In this document: positions 36,035 to 44,238 of the stretch, piece after piece | Layout: the number at the start of each line of letters is the position of its first letter | Numbering within the stretch: position 1 is the first letter of the stretch | Position numbers and translations under genes: made by a program | Assembly (NCBI GenBank): GCA_027450145.1 | Contig: DAIDKH010000006.1 | Location: 1 to 64,000, forward strand | Source: Chthonomonadaceae bacterium | GTDB lineage: Bacteria; Armatimonadota; Chthonomonadetes; Chthonomonadales; Chthonomonadaceae | Reading direction: 5' to 3' | Length of the DNA: 64,000 nt | Notes under the pieces: generated by a model | Seen by the model: only the letters and a program-made list of their open reading frames with translations | Databases searched by the model: none | Told to the model about the DNA's origin: nothing

Positions 36035-36709
36035 ATGATTAACAAGGCATTTGTGGCTATGGTTGGGGGGCTCATCGTTGCGGAGACAGTGGCTTTCGCT
36101 TTGCCTCGCGATGTTAGCCGGAATTCCTGGGCAGCGGGAGCCGTTCAGGAGACAATAGCCAACAAAGTTCTGGTTCCGCTGCCAGATGGGCGCTTCCACG
36201 GTAACATGCCCGTGTCACGAGCGCAGTTGGTCCTGGCTCTAGCGGCGGAAGGGCGGACACTAACCGCGCACAAATGGCTACACCATTCCAGCAGTCCAGT
36301 GCCCGATTCCGTCGCAAGTCAACTGCGCTCGGGTGATTGGCGATCCAAGCCCGTTACACGGTATATGCTGGCCTCGGTTCTGGCACGGTTAGGTGATTAC
36401 ATCAATAACGGCATCCACCCAGCTTCGCCAAGCGCCAAAGATACGAATAAGTCGTCGGTGATACCGGGTGTGAGGAAGCTGCCCATACCTGCGCACAGTC
36501 CCTACTATTCTGCGCTGCGCTACCTAGCTTCCAACAAGATGGTATGGCCCGGTTCGGTGCTACTGTACGCCAACAACACCCATGTTACAGCCGCACAACT
36601 GAGTACTGCGCTGGTGGAGTTTACAGAAGGCGTGAACAATAGACTTACATCGCTTGGGCTTGACAAGAACGGCAGCACTCCAGATCGAACATTCCACAGA
36701 AAGAAGTGA
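36035..36709 (+). CDS. Exported SLH-domain-like protein
   Basis: 224 residues from an ATG with AAGGA ten bases upstream. An N-terminal hydrophobic stretch (AFVAMVGGLIVAETVAFAL) acts as signal peptide. Next comes an S-layer-homology-like repeat (SWAAGAVQETIANKVLVPLP and MPVSRAQLVLALA), then looser ones (LRYLASNKMVWPGS). SLH domains bind secondary cell-wall polymers or, in diderms, anchor peptidoglycan to the outer membrane. Location right after mreB suggests a role in envelope attachment. The tail is basic and disordered. Confidence 0.75.
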   Translation: MINKAFVAMVGGLIVAETVAFALPRDVSRNSWAAGAVQETIANKVLVPLPDGRFHGNMPVSRAQLVLALAAEGRTLTAHKWLHHSSSPVPDSVASQLRSGDWRSKPVTRYMLASVLARLGDYINNGIHPASPSAKDTNKSSVIPGVRKLPIPAHSPYYSALRYLASNKMVWPGSVLLYANNTHVTAAQLSTALVEFTEGVNNRLTSLGLDKNGSTPDRTFHRKK

Positions 36710-36784
36710 GTCGGTTCTGTACCGCAATGCATCAATGGGTATAGTGGCTAAAAATGCGGTGAAAGGAACGTCATACTAGCAGAC

Positions 36785-37294
36785 ATGCAATCACAGGAGA
36801 ACATTCCGCGCTGCAGCTGTAGAAAGCATGAGCCAACCAGATTGGCATGTGCCCGCTGTGGTGCACCTATATGTCCCTCATGTTCTGTCGTAACGCCAAC
36901 TGGTATGATCTGCCGTGCATGTATGCGCAACGCGCGTTCGCCGCTGGAGAAGATTGAGACGGTTCAACTCATAAAAAGTTGGGCTGTCTCGCTTATTTGC
37001 GGTACTGCTTTAGGCTGGATTATGCTGTGGCTCAGCTCCTTTGGGGTGTTCGCACTCTTTGCCGCATTTTTATATGGCACAGCCATGTCTTATGCCGTGT
37101 TCACCATCACAAGCCGCAAACGCGGTCGCGCCGTCGAGCTTATGGCTGTCGGTTCAACAATAGGTGGTCTGTTTGCTGCGGTACTTCTAGGATGGGGCGC
37201 TAACGCCGCTTTGGGTGAGTTGGTAAATCCCTGGTTTATCCTGACAGTGGTCATATCTGGCTATACCGCCTACAATCGCAGCAAGTACATTTGA
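36785..37294 (+). CDS. B-box zinc-finger membrane protein
   Basis: 169 residues. The N-terminal 55 residues carry a zinc-binding B-box-like array: CSCRKHEPTRLACARCGAPI, then CPSCSVVTPTGMICRACMRN. Three to four membrane helices follow (SWAVSLICGTALGWIMLWL, FALFAAFLYGTAMSYAVF, VGSTIGGLFAAVLLGWGAN, WFILTVVISGYTAY). Proteins with this plan (B-box zinc finger plus TM) are common in Gram-positives and Armatimonadota; their role is unknown. It is first in a tightly packed operon ending with the acyl-ACP-reductase-like gene. Confidence 0.78.
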   Translation: MQSQENIPRCSCRKHEPTRLACARCGAPICPSCSVVTPTGMICRACMRNARSPLEKIETVQLIKSWAVSLICGTALGWIMLWLSSFGVFALFAAFLYGTAMSYAVFTITSRKRGRAVELMAVGSTIGGLFAAVLLGWGANAALGELVNPWFILTVVISGYTAYNRSKYI

Positions 37295-37310
37295 TGACGG
37301 AGACGTAAGA

Positions 37311-38216
37311 TTGAAACGTGTTGTGAGCGTGAGCCTCGGTGACTCTTCGGGTGACTTTCTGCGGAATGTGAATTTGGCCGGCGTTGATGTCGAAATGAGC
37401 CGGATAGGTTGCAATGCAGACATGGATCTTGCTGCCATAACCCTTGAAAACCTTGATGGTGAGGTAGATGCCATTGGTTTGGGTGGAATAGACATCTTTT
37501 TGCGAGTGGGGAGTGAAGAATTTATCATTGGTGACGGTTTGCGCCTTTCGCAGCACGCCGTAAAAACACCCGTTGTGGATGGCAGTGGATTGAAAGAAAC
37601 ACTGGAACGAACCACTGTGGAGACGATGCTCCGGAACGGTGACTTACGTCGGGGAACGAAAGTGTTGATGGTCAGTGCTTTGGATCGTTTTGGAATGGCC
37701 GAGGCATTGGTGGCGGCTGGATGCGAATGCAAGTTCGGCGACCTTATTTTCAATTTGAAGATTGACTACCCTCTAACAACCCTCGACGAGCTGAAAGATT
37801 TGGCTAGGAAATATCGTTCAAGGCTCTTAACAGTGCCATTTAGAATGCTGTATCCTACTGGTAGCGCTCAGAACGAACGTGCGTCCGACAACAAATTTGC
37901 TCACTATTTTCATGAAGCTGATGTTATTGCTGGAGATAGGCATCTTATTTTAAGACACATGCCGCAAGAGTTGCATGGTAAGATAATACTTACCAATACC
38001 ACGAGGCCAACCACTGTGGACGAATTGCGCCGGGCAGGTGTACAAACGCTGGTAACGACCACACCAGATCTCGATGGGGTGTCCGGGGGAACAAATCTAA
38101 TGGAGGCGGCAGTGGTGGCACTTGCCGAAAAACCGCGAGCTGCTCTAACCCGTGAAGATTATGTAGAGTGGTGTCAGCGTCTTGGTTGGCAGGGTGAAAA
38201 ACACGTTTTAAACTAA
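37311..38216 (+). CDS. Uncharacterised protein of the family auto-annotated as quinate 5-dehydrogenase
   Basis: 301 residues. Recognisable landmarks are MKRVVSVSLGDSSGDF, EVDAIGLGGIDIFL, TPVVDGSGLKETLERTTVE, VLMVSALDRFGMAEALVAAG and TTTPDLDGVSGGTNLMEA. I recall this family from Bacillota and Armatimonadota genomes under the name quinate 5-dehydrogenase. I see no classical GxGxxG Rossmann motif and no link to quinate nearby, so the name is probably unreliable. The start is TTG with GGAGA eight bases upstream, 16 bases after the B-box gene. Its constant association with the lipid-type genes downstream suggests a role in the same process. Confidence 0.65.
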   Translation: MKRVVSVSLGDSSGDFLRNVNLAGVDVEMSRIGCNADMDLAAITLENLDGEVDAIGLGGIDIFLRVGSEEFIIGDGLRLSQHAVKTPVVDGSGLKETLERTTVETMLRNGDLRRGTKVLMVSALDRFGMAEALVAAGCECKFGDLIFNLKIDYPLTTLDELKDLARKYRSRLLTVPFRMLYPTGSAQNERASDNKFAHYFHEADVIAGDRHLILRHMPQELHGKIILTNTTRPTTVDELRRAGVQTLVTTTPDLDGVSGGTNLMEAAVVALAEKPRAALTREDYVEWCQRLGWQGEKHVLN

Positions 38217-38230
38217 AACAGGAATGCTAC

Positions 38231-38584
38231 ATGTCGACTAATGAAGAGTTGTCGCACAGTCTGCGTACATTTGCAGACGACTGCAATGCCAACGAGAAGC
38301 TCCGCGTTATGAACCGCGATTGGAACAGGGTTATACATATTCATGCGGATGATACCCAGGCCGATTTTACGCTTACCTCGAACGACGGTACAGTGGTGTA
38401 CAGCGATGGAGCTCCATCGACGTGCGATCTGCGCGTCTCCGCTAATTGCGAAATACTGACACAGGTCTTCTACGGGGAAGTGTCTCCAAATGAACCATAT
38501 AACGAGGGAACACTGCGGGTGGACGGTTCCGAGGACGACGTGCTTAGATTAGACTTTATTACCGCAATGTTGTGGGAGGAGTGA
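38231..38584 (+). CDS. SCP2 sterol-carrier-like lipid-binding protein
   Basis: 117 residues with the SCP2 pattern: an N-terminal helix, the strand WNRVIHIHADDTQADFTLTS, a helix-strand part DLRVSANCEILTQVFYGEVS, a GTLRVDGSEDDVLRLDFITA stretch and no export signal. SCP2 domains bind fatty acids, acyl-CoA or other lipids in the cytosol and hand them to enzymes. Next to an acyl-ACP-reductase homologue this suggests a lipid substrate for the operon. Its end overlaps the permease start by 13 bases. Confidence 0.78.
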   Translation: MSTNEELSHSLRTFADDCNANEKLRVMNRDWNRVIHIHADDTQADFTLTSNDGTVVYSDGAPSTCDLRVSANCEILTQVFYGEVSPNEPYNEGTLRVDGSEDDVLRLDFITAMLWEE

Positions 38585-39972
38585 CCGCCCCTCAGAACGG
38601 TCTTCGCCGGACAATCGGTCTGCGAACCGTCATTTCTACCAGTGCGGGGTTAACGTTTGCTTCATCGACATTTTTGGTTGTAGTTACAGTTGGTATGTTG
38701 ATGGGAGGAAACGGTGCTTGGTTGCCAATCTGCATTGCCGGGATACTGTGCGCCATTGCCGCAGCTGCATTTGCAGAGCTTTGCGGTCTCTACCCAAATG
38801 CGGCAGGTATTCGAGTCTATGTGCAGCGTGCTTTTGGCGAAGAGGCGGCGCAGGTAGTCGCCCTTACCTATATGAGCGTAGTGACGCTGGTTGTAGGTGC
38901 TGAGGCGTATGTCCTCTCCTATGTTCTGCATACGGCAATACCACAGATTCCGCCGCCAATTTGGATTGTGCTTATGATCACGCTCGCAACAGTTGCCAAT
39001 TTTCGCGGCCTGAAGGTTGCGGGAATGCTGCAGGATATAATCACGTACTCGGTTGTGGTTTCCATCGTATTGATGAGCTTGTTTGCGCTAAACACAGGTG
39101 CATTTCACCCTGCAGCCTTGATGCATCCTGGCTCTCCAGGCTCACTGTTTACGGCTGTTGGAATCGCTATTTTTCTCTTCGTGGGATTTGAATGGGTTAC
39201 CCCGTTGGCGGAGGAAGTAAAGGACCACAGGTCTATCGCACGGGGAATGTTTGCAGCGGTCATATTGCTCACAGTGGTCTATTCGCTGGTGGCTACCGCA
39301 ATGTTTGCCACCACGGGCCGCGCTGCACTCTTTGGTACCGTAATGCATCGTGTGCCAACGCCGCACCTTGTATTCGCGTTAACCGCGTTGGGGCGTGCGG
39401 GGGCGTGGGTGATGATCGTGACTAGCCTCTTTATGTCGCTCACTACCTTTAATGCAGGCCTCATAAGTGTCAGCAGGTTTATTTACGCGTCTGCCAGGGA
39501 CCATGTTCTGCCTCCTCGATTTGCCCACGTTTCTCTAAAGTATGCCACGCCAGATGTGGCTGTGTTCACGATTTACGTGGTCGCTCTGGTCGTTTCAATG
39601 GCGGTCTATTTCACGAGGTCGTTCGTTACACTTATTAACCTGGCGGCTGTGACAGAGGCGCTCATCTATTCGTTTGCTCTCGTTACGGTTGCAAGCTTGC
39701 GCAAAAAGGATGCCTCCCGCGAGCGGCCTTATAGAATGGTGGGCGGTTCTGTTCTGGCCATCTCTGGCTCGGTGCTGTTCTTATTAGTGGGACTGGGAGT
39801 TGTTTTTCAGAACAATCCTGCGGCGTGGGGGGCAGGTATACTGCTCGTGGTAATTGCTGCGGGATGGTTTGCGTATGTACGAAAAGTAGTGTTGCCGCGC
39901 AAGGAGCAACTGAAGCTGCAGCAAAAACAGCGACGTGCCAGCAGGCGACCGCAGTCTTCTGAGGAGCTGTAA
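38572..39972 (+). CDS. APC-superfamily permease
   Basis: 466 residues, about 12 membrane helices, of the amino acid-polyamine-organocation superfamily. The first helix contains TSAGLTFASSTFLVV where the unwound substrate-binding motif lies, followed by the usual CIAAAAFAELCGLYPNAAGI (helix 2-3) and FLFVGFEWVTPLAEEVKDH (helix 6). The tail is basic (KLQQKQRRASRR). Substrates are normally amino acids or amines. GTG at 38572 is used; a GTG at 38581 directly after GGGAGGA is the alternative. It is within the operon, and its last base is the first base of the next gene. Confidence 0.87.
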   Translation: MGGVTAPQNGLRRTIGLRTVISTSAGLTFASSTFLVVVTVGMLMGGNGAWLPICIAGILCAIAAAAFAELCGLYPNAAGIRVYVQRAFGEEAAQVVALTYMSVVTLVVGAEAYVLSYVLHTAIPQIPPPIWIVLMITLATVANFRGLKVAGMLQDIITYSVVVSIVLMSLFALNTGAFHPAALMHPGSPGSLFTAVGIAIFLFVGFEWVTPLAEEVKDHRSIARGMFAAVILLTVVYSLVATAMFATTGRAALFGTVMHRVPTPHLVFALTALGRAGAWVMIVTSLFMSLTTFNAGLISVSRFIYASARDHVLPPRFAHVSLKYATPDVAVFTIYVVALVVSMAVYFTRSFVTLINLAAVTEALIYSFALVTVASLRKKDASRERPYRMVGGSVLAISGSVLFLLVGLGVVFQNNPAAWGAGILLVVIAAGWFAYVRKVVLPRKEQLKLQQKQRRASRRPQSSEEL

Positions 39973-41117
39973 TGCAGCGATTTGCCTTCATAATCCATCC
40001 TATCGACGCTAAACGGGATGTTGCGCGAAAGTACCCTATTGCGCGGTACCTCCCTGAAGCTCTACTTGAGCAGTTTATAAAAACTAGAGACCCTATGACT
40101 GTTGCTGCCGTGCAAGGCGTTAAGAGCAACACAGGCGAGGAGCTGGAAGGCTGGCTAATCGCTTGCCCGTTAACACCGCGTCAATTTGTAACTCTGCCAC
40201 TGGATTTTGTGTATCACAGATTAGAGCAGTGTGGGCAAATTGCAATTGAGCTTGGGGCCAGTATTATTGGCTTGGGGGCGTTCACTTCTGTTGTAGGTGA
40301 CGGTGGGATAACCTTAGCCTCCCGGTTGAAGGGAATTGCGGTTACCACCGGAAACTCGTACACCGTTGCTACAGCTATTCAGGGTGCCGTTAAAGGGGCT
40401 GAACTAATGGGGGTTGCGTTGCGAGATGCCACTGTTGCAGTGGTAGGAGCAGGTGGATCCATTGGAGGAACTTGCGCTGAAATTCTTGCTGCGGACGCGG
40501 CCAGCATCTCTTTGGTGGGGCGTGGTCTTCCTGCCTTGGAAGCTACTGCTGAACGGGTGTCCTCTCGTGCCCGCTCCACGGTCAGGATGTTCACCGATGT
40601 GGCTCAGGGCTTGCGCGATGCGGACATTGTCATTACTGTGACCAGTGCAGTGGATGCAGTTATTCTGCCCGAGCACATTAAATCTGGCGCTGTTGTTTGC
40701 GATGTGGCACGACCTCGAGATGTTTCCACTCGCGTGGCAGCTGAACGCAATGATGTGTTAGTCATTGAGGGGGGAGTGGTGCGGGTTCCGGGTGACATGA
40801 GGCTGCCAAAGTATGGCAAACCCGACGAACAGTTTAGTTTCGGTTTTGAACCGGGTACTGCATACGCCTGTATGTCCGAAACAATGATACTTGCCCTAGA
40901 AGGGCGGTATGAGAATTTTACACTAGGCAAAGAGGTGAGTGTACACCAGGTGGAGGAAATCAGCAGTCTCGCTGATCGCCACGGTTTCCATCTGGAAGGT
41001 TTTAGATCATTCGAACGTGCAGTAACGGCGGAGCACATAGAAAATGTTCGTAATGCGGCCCACCGATCGCCGCTAACGACAACGTGCAATGAGCCGGAGA
41101 GCAGCCTGCCGCTTTAG
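39972..41117 (+). CDS. Homologue of cyanobacterial acyl-ACP reductase (AAR)
   Basis: 381 residues. The order of motifs follows the fatty-aldehyde-forming acyl-ACP reductase of cyanobacteria: GLGAFTSVVGDGG (100-112), TTGNSYT (125-131), the Rossmann motif VVGAGGSIGGTCAE (157-170), then AYACMSETMILALEGRYENF (297-316), which aligns with FACFAESMLLEFE around the catalytic Cys294. Cys300 here is the counterpart. Databases often call such proteins shikimate dehydrogenase. No aldehyde-deformylating oxygenase is nearby, so the product may be an aldehyde or alcohol rather than an alkane. It shares one base with the permease stop (TAATG). Confidence 0.75.
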   Translation: MQRFAFIIHPIDAKRDVARKYPIARYLPEALLEQFIKTRDPMTVAAVQGVKSNTGEELEGWLIACPLTPRQFVTLPLDFVYHRLEQCGQIAIELGASIIGLGAFTSVVGDGGITLASRLKGIAVTTGNSYTVATAIQGAVKGAELMGVALRDATVAVVGAGGSIGGTCAEILAADAASISLVGRGLPALEATAERVSSRARSTVRMFTDVAQGLRDADIVITVTSAVDAVILPEHIKSGAVVCDVARPRDVSTRVAAERNDVLVIEGGVVRVPGDMRLPKYGKPDEQFSFGFEPGTAYACMSETMILALEGRYENFTLGKEVSVHQVEEISSLADRHGFHLEGFRSFERAVTAEHIENVRNAAHRSPLTTTCNEPESSLPL

Positions 41118-41247
41118 GCAGTGCTAATTGCCGGAAGTGAGGCAGGGAATGCGGTACAATAAGGTGGTACCTACCTGTTGAATAGAACAAGCTGAGCCCC
41201 TTTCGTAACCTATCGAGGCAAGGCCCAGTGAGAGAGTTATCACACAC

Positions 41248-41829
41248 ATGGCTAAATATACGACTGAGATTTCGCTGCATGATTCTGGTTCTCCTAATCC
41301 CGATTTTGGGCCAGGTAGTTCACCATTTGTGCTCGCCCGGATGGAAGAACTGGTTAATTGGGCACGGCGCAACAGCCTGTGGCCACTCACCTTTGGTTTG
41401 GCATGCTGTGCGATTGAGATGATGGCTTCGGCGGCTACACGGTTCGATCTTAGTCGGTTTGGGTCTGAGGTTTTTAGGGCTTCGCCGCGGCAGGCTGACG
41501 TTATGATTGTAGCCGGCAGGGTTTCAACAAAAATGGCGCCGGTGCTTAGGCAGATTTACGACCAGATGCCTAATCCAAAGTGGGTCATAAGTATGGGAGC
41601 CTGTGCCAGCACCGGCGGTGTCTACAATAACTACGCAATACTTCAAGGGGTTGATCAGATAGTACCCGTGGACGTGTATGTCCCGGGTTGCCCGCCCAGC
41701 CCGGATGCCCTCATATATGGCATTATCAAGCTGCAAGAGAAGATCAAGGCGCAGGGGTCTGGCAAGGTAATCGAACTGGGACCGCTGTTTCAGCGTCCAG
41801 TAACTAATCCCGTCCCGGGGAGCAAGTAG
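41248..41829 (+). CDS. nuoB: NADH-quinone oxidoreductase subunit B
   Basis: Carries cluster N2 of complex I at the quinone site, on the cytoplasmic side. 193 residues. The four cysteine ligands are present: Cys53-Cys54 ([10 protein letters not shown]), Cys119 ([10 protein letters not shown]) and Cys148 (VPGCPPSP). The first gene after the lipid operon, it is followed two bases later by nuoI. Other complex I genes (nuoA, C, D, H and so on) are not adjacent, so the complex is encoded in several places or this pair serves a smaller oxidoreductase. Confidence 0.93.
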   Translation: MAKYTTEISLHDSGSPNPDFGPGSSPFVLARMEELVNWARRNSLWPLTFGLACCAIEMMASAATRFDLSRFGSEVFRASPRQADVMIVAGRVSTKMAPVLRQIYDQMPNPKWVISMGACASTGGVYNNYAILQGVDQIVPVDVYVPGCPPSPDALIYGIIKLQEKIKAQGSGKVIELGPLFQRPVTNPVPGSK

Positions 41830-41831
41830 TA

Positions 41832-42353
41832 ATGGGCTTTTTATCTGGAGTGAAAGAATCAGTTGGGAAAGCTAAGGACAGTGCTGACGGCGCAAAGGCG
41901 ATTGCCACGGGATTTGCAATCACTTTTCGGCATTATACCGAACAGCAATTGAAGCTAAAACCCTCGCTCACAATTCAGTATCCCGAAGAACGCAGGGAAC
42001 AGTTCCCTAGAACACGATGGCGTCACGCACTTACCCGCTACGATAACGGACTGGAAAAGTGCATTGGGTGCAGTTTATGCGCAGGCGCGTGCCCGGCTCG
42101 CTGCATCAACGTGGTGGCGGCAGATAACACCGATGAAAACCGGGTTTCACCTGGTGAACGGTACGCGTCCACCTACGAGATCAATATGCTGCGGTGTATC
42201 TTCTGCGGATATTGTCAGGACGCATGTCCAACGGGAGCCATTGTTTTGCGCAAGGACTTCGAACTCGCCAGTTACACCAGGGCAGACAATCTGTACACCA
42301 AAGAGATGCTATTGGAACCGTCTTTAACGGCCGTGGCAGATTCTACGAAGTAG
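41832..42353 (+). CDS. nuoI: NADH-quinone oxidoreductase subunit I (2x[4Fe-4S])
   Basis: 173 residues with two ferredoxin-type sites: CIGCSLCAGACP (Cys77, 80, 83, 87) and CIFCGYCQDACP (Cys122, 125, 128, 132). These hold clusters N6a and N6b that pass electrons to N2. The surrounding sequence (YPEERREQFPRTRWRH, ENRVSPGERYASTYEINMLR) is typical NuoI rather than a generic ferredoxin. It follows nuoB by two bases. A strong terminator hairpin begins 20 bases after its stop. Confidence 0.93.
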   Translation: MGFLSGVKESVGKAKDSADGAKAIATGFAITFRHYTEQQLKLKPSLTIQYPEERREQFPRTRWRHALTRYDNGLEKCIGCSLCAGACPARCINVVAADNTDENRVSPGERYASTYEINMLRCIFCGYCQDACPTGAIVLRKDFELASYTRADNLYTKEMLLEPSLTAVADSTK

Positions 42354-42373
42354 GCAAGATATTTCCGTTTATT

Positions 42374-42417
42374 GCCCGTGGCACGTTCTATGACAAAGAC
42401 GTGTCACGGGCTTTGTT
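42374..42417 (+). terminator. Intrinsic terminator after nuoI
   Basis: GCCCGTG-g-CACGT and ACGTG-t-CACGGGC form a 12-pair stem with one mismatch and a 12-base loop, followed by TTTGTT. Confidence 0.7.
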
Positions 42418-42432
42418 ACTGAATTTGCTGGG

Positions 42433-43920
42433 TTAGGGCTCGGGAGTTAATAAGTAGCCGTCCAGTCCCCACATATACCCTACAGACTGATCACTTTTGC
42501 CCTTGTTTGTGATCGTCAGCGCGTGCATTCCTGCCGTTAATAGTACATGAGGGAAGACGACTGAATGCTCCTCAATACCATCGTGGTAGAAGTCAACAGG
42601 GTCACCAAGGGGATGACCGTCTATGGAGAACTGGTAGACTCCGTAGTCGTGGGCGTAAGTACACAGTGCAAGGAACTCATACGTTCCTGCTGTAGTAACC
42701 TTTAGTGGCAACGTAAGTACCCCGTCTGCGTGATGAGGGGTATACCACAATTGCGCGCCCCCGCTGTACCCGCCTAGATTCTGTACGCTTATGGCGCCGT
42801 GGTTTGCCTTTGCTGCAGGCACAAGTGATTCGCCCTCAACGATATTGGTAAAGTCGTGATACAAGAGTTTTGTGCCATATGGCATTGGCGGATAGGGTCG
42901 ATGTTGGCCGGTTTGGTACCAAAATGCGACCGATGAAAAGTCGTCGAATCGTTCTCCGAAGCCTGTTTTGACCGCTCCGGATTTGTGAAAAGTGACGCCC
43001 ATGTGTTGTATGGTCACCAGAAGTGAGTGCTTAAACGCAACCGGATCGGGAATGTGCCACCTGTACGCCGTGGTTTTATCGCCTGCGTCATTGCCTTGCA
43101 TCACTGGTGTACCCGTGAAAAGGCCCGTGCCTTTGTGTAATCCCCATCCATCGTTGAAGTAGTCTTCGCTGCCGGTGCCTTTTAATGACGGCGTCGTCTC
43201 CCCATCCACGTAGAAATAGTCGTTTCCTTCACCCCACCATCCACCTGTAAGCTGCCTTACACTTAGTACAGTTCCCACATATTCACCTGTGCCGGTAATG
43301 TTGGCAAGCACATATGGTTTACCTGCTATGCAAGGGTACTCTTGCCGGTAACTGGCATGAAATGTAGGAGTATTAGCTGGGAGGCTGTTCATCCTGCGCC
43401 AGTCAATCTGATAGTAGAATGCGCCAACGGGAGTACTACCTTCATTGGTGACCGTAATCAGTGCTGATGAATGGAATGGCATTACCCAGTAGCAGTTCCT
43501 GGCGCGACCGTCCGAGGTGTCGCGAACCGGCAACGAGTCAAGATTGGCGTCAATACCGTGGCCCACCCCAAAAAAGTCCCCCAAGGGCGCTTCAACACTG
43601 GGTTGCTTTTCACCATCCCAATACATCCGCAGAATTAGAACACGTGAGTAATGTCGTTCGGAGTCTGCAACCGTGTTCCAGAAGTGTGTAATTTCACCCG
43701 GGCCCGTAAGATTCGCAAGTACCAGCGTAGCGCCAGGTGCAATGGGCCGGGCGTCTCCGTTTCCGTGCTGCCAGTCGGGGTCGGTGGAGGATGCTCGTTG
43801 GGAGGTGTAGTCCGGAAGTACGGTAAGGCCCTGAAGCAGGTTGCCATTTAGTTGCGCAGCAGCCATTGTTGGCATCATTGCAAGCACGGCTGCTAAAGGG
43901 GCAAATGTCATAAATCTCAT
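42433..43920 (-). CDS. Secreted DUF2961 protein, probable carbohydrate-active enzyme
   Basis: 495 residues with a signal peptide (MRFMTFAPLAAVLAMMPTMA, cleavage near AAA-QL). The DUF2961 core shows GPGEITHFWNTVAD, LRMYWDGEKQPSVEAPLGDF, WWGEGNDYFYVDGE and GTGSEDYFNDGWG; the Glu and Asp of these motifs are conserved in the family. Recent work places members among glycosidases acting on fructofuranose or arabinan-like linkages. A C-terminal beta-domain (AHDYGVYQFSIDGHPLGDPV) completes it. The ATG at 43920 is preceded by GGAG eight bases away; 12 codons upstream a longer start is possible. A perfect inverted repeat lies just upstream. Confidence 0.85.
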   Translation of the reverse strand: MRFMTFAPLAAVLAMMPTMAAAQLNGNLLQGLTVLPDYTSQRASSTDPDWQHGNGDARPIAPGATLVLANLTGPGEITHFWNTVADSERHYSRVLILRMYWDGEKQPSVEAPLGDFFGVGHGIDANLDSLPVRDTSDGRARNCYWVMPFHSSALITVTNEGSTPVGAFYYQIDWRRMNSLPANTPTFHASYRQEYPCIAGKPYVLANITGTGEYVGTVLSVRQLTGGWWGEGNDYFYVDGETTPSLKGTGSEDYFNDGWGLHKGTGLFTGTPVMQGNDAGDKTTAYRWHIPDPVAFKHSLLVTIQHMGVTFHKSGAVKTGFGERFDDFSSVAFWYQTGQHRPYPPMPYGTKLLYHDFTNIVEGESLVPAAKANHGAISVQNLGGYSGGAQLWYTPHHADGVLTLPLKVTTAGTYEFLALCTYAHDYGVYQFSIDGHPLGDPVDFYHDGIEEHSVVFPHVLLTAGMHALTITNKGKSDQSVGYMWGLDGYLLTPEP

Positions 43921-43957
43921 GGGGAAAACTCCAAGCCGAACTAGAATATACAAATAT

Positions 43958-43986
43958 TTTGCAGGATCTTGCGTTTATCCTGCAAA
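43958..43986. promoter_or_regulatory. Perfect inverted repeat upstream of the DUF2961 gene (operator candidate)
   Basis: TTTGCAGGAT and ATCCTGCAAA, ten bases each, separated by nine. It lies about 40 bases before the gene, over the expected -35 position of a TATATT box at 43945-43950. The symmetry and placement suggest a regulator binding site; the stem could also form in RNA. Confidence 0.55.
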
Positions 43987-44143
43987 TCTCGCAGATTTAT
44001 ATCTCATATTCGTTAATTCGCCAATGGTATGAATGAGGCAGAATTAACTGGAACTTTCATAAATTACAATTAATCATTCTCTGTTAATTGGCTTGTACCG
44101 GAATTTGTATTTGCTGACACTATGTCATAATGTAAGACGAAGT

Positions 44144-44170
44144 TAAACTCTGCAGCAGACGAGCCGATAG
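44144..44170 (+). promoter_or_regulatory. Sigma-28 (FliA)-type promoter candidate
   Basis: TAAA (44144-44147), exactly 15 bases, then GCCGATAG (44163-44170); consensus is TAAA-N15-GCCGATAA, so one of twelve positions differs. It faces the ANTAR regulator gene, about 60 bases downstream of the expected start point. A fliA gene is present in the window. Confidence 0.5.
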
Positions 44171-44238
44171 TATAGATTAATGTTACGGCCCCCGTTACGC
44201 ATGAACATGCCAGGCTGCATTAAAGCGAGATCGTGCTT

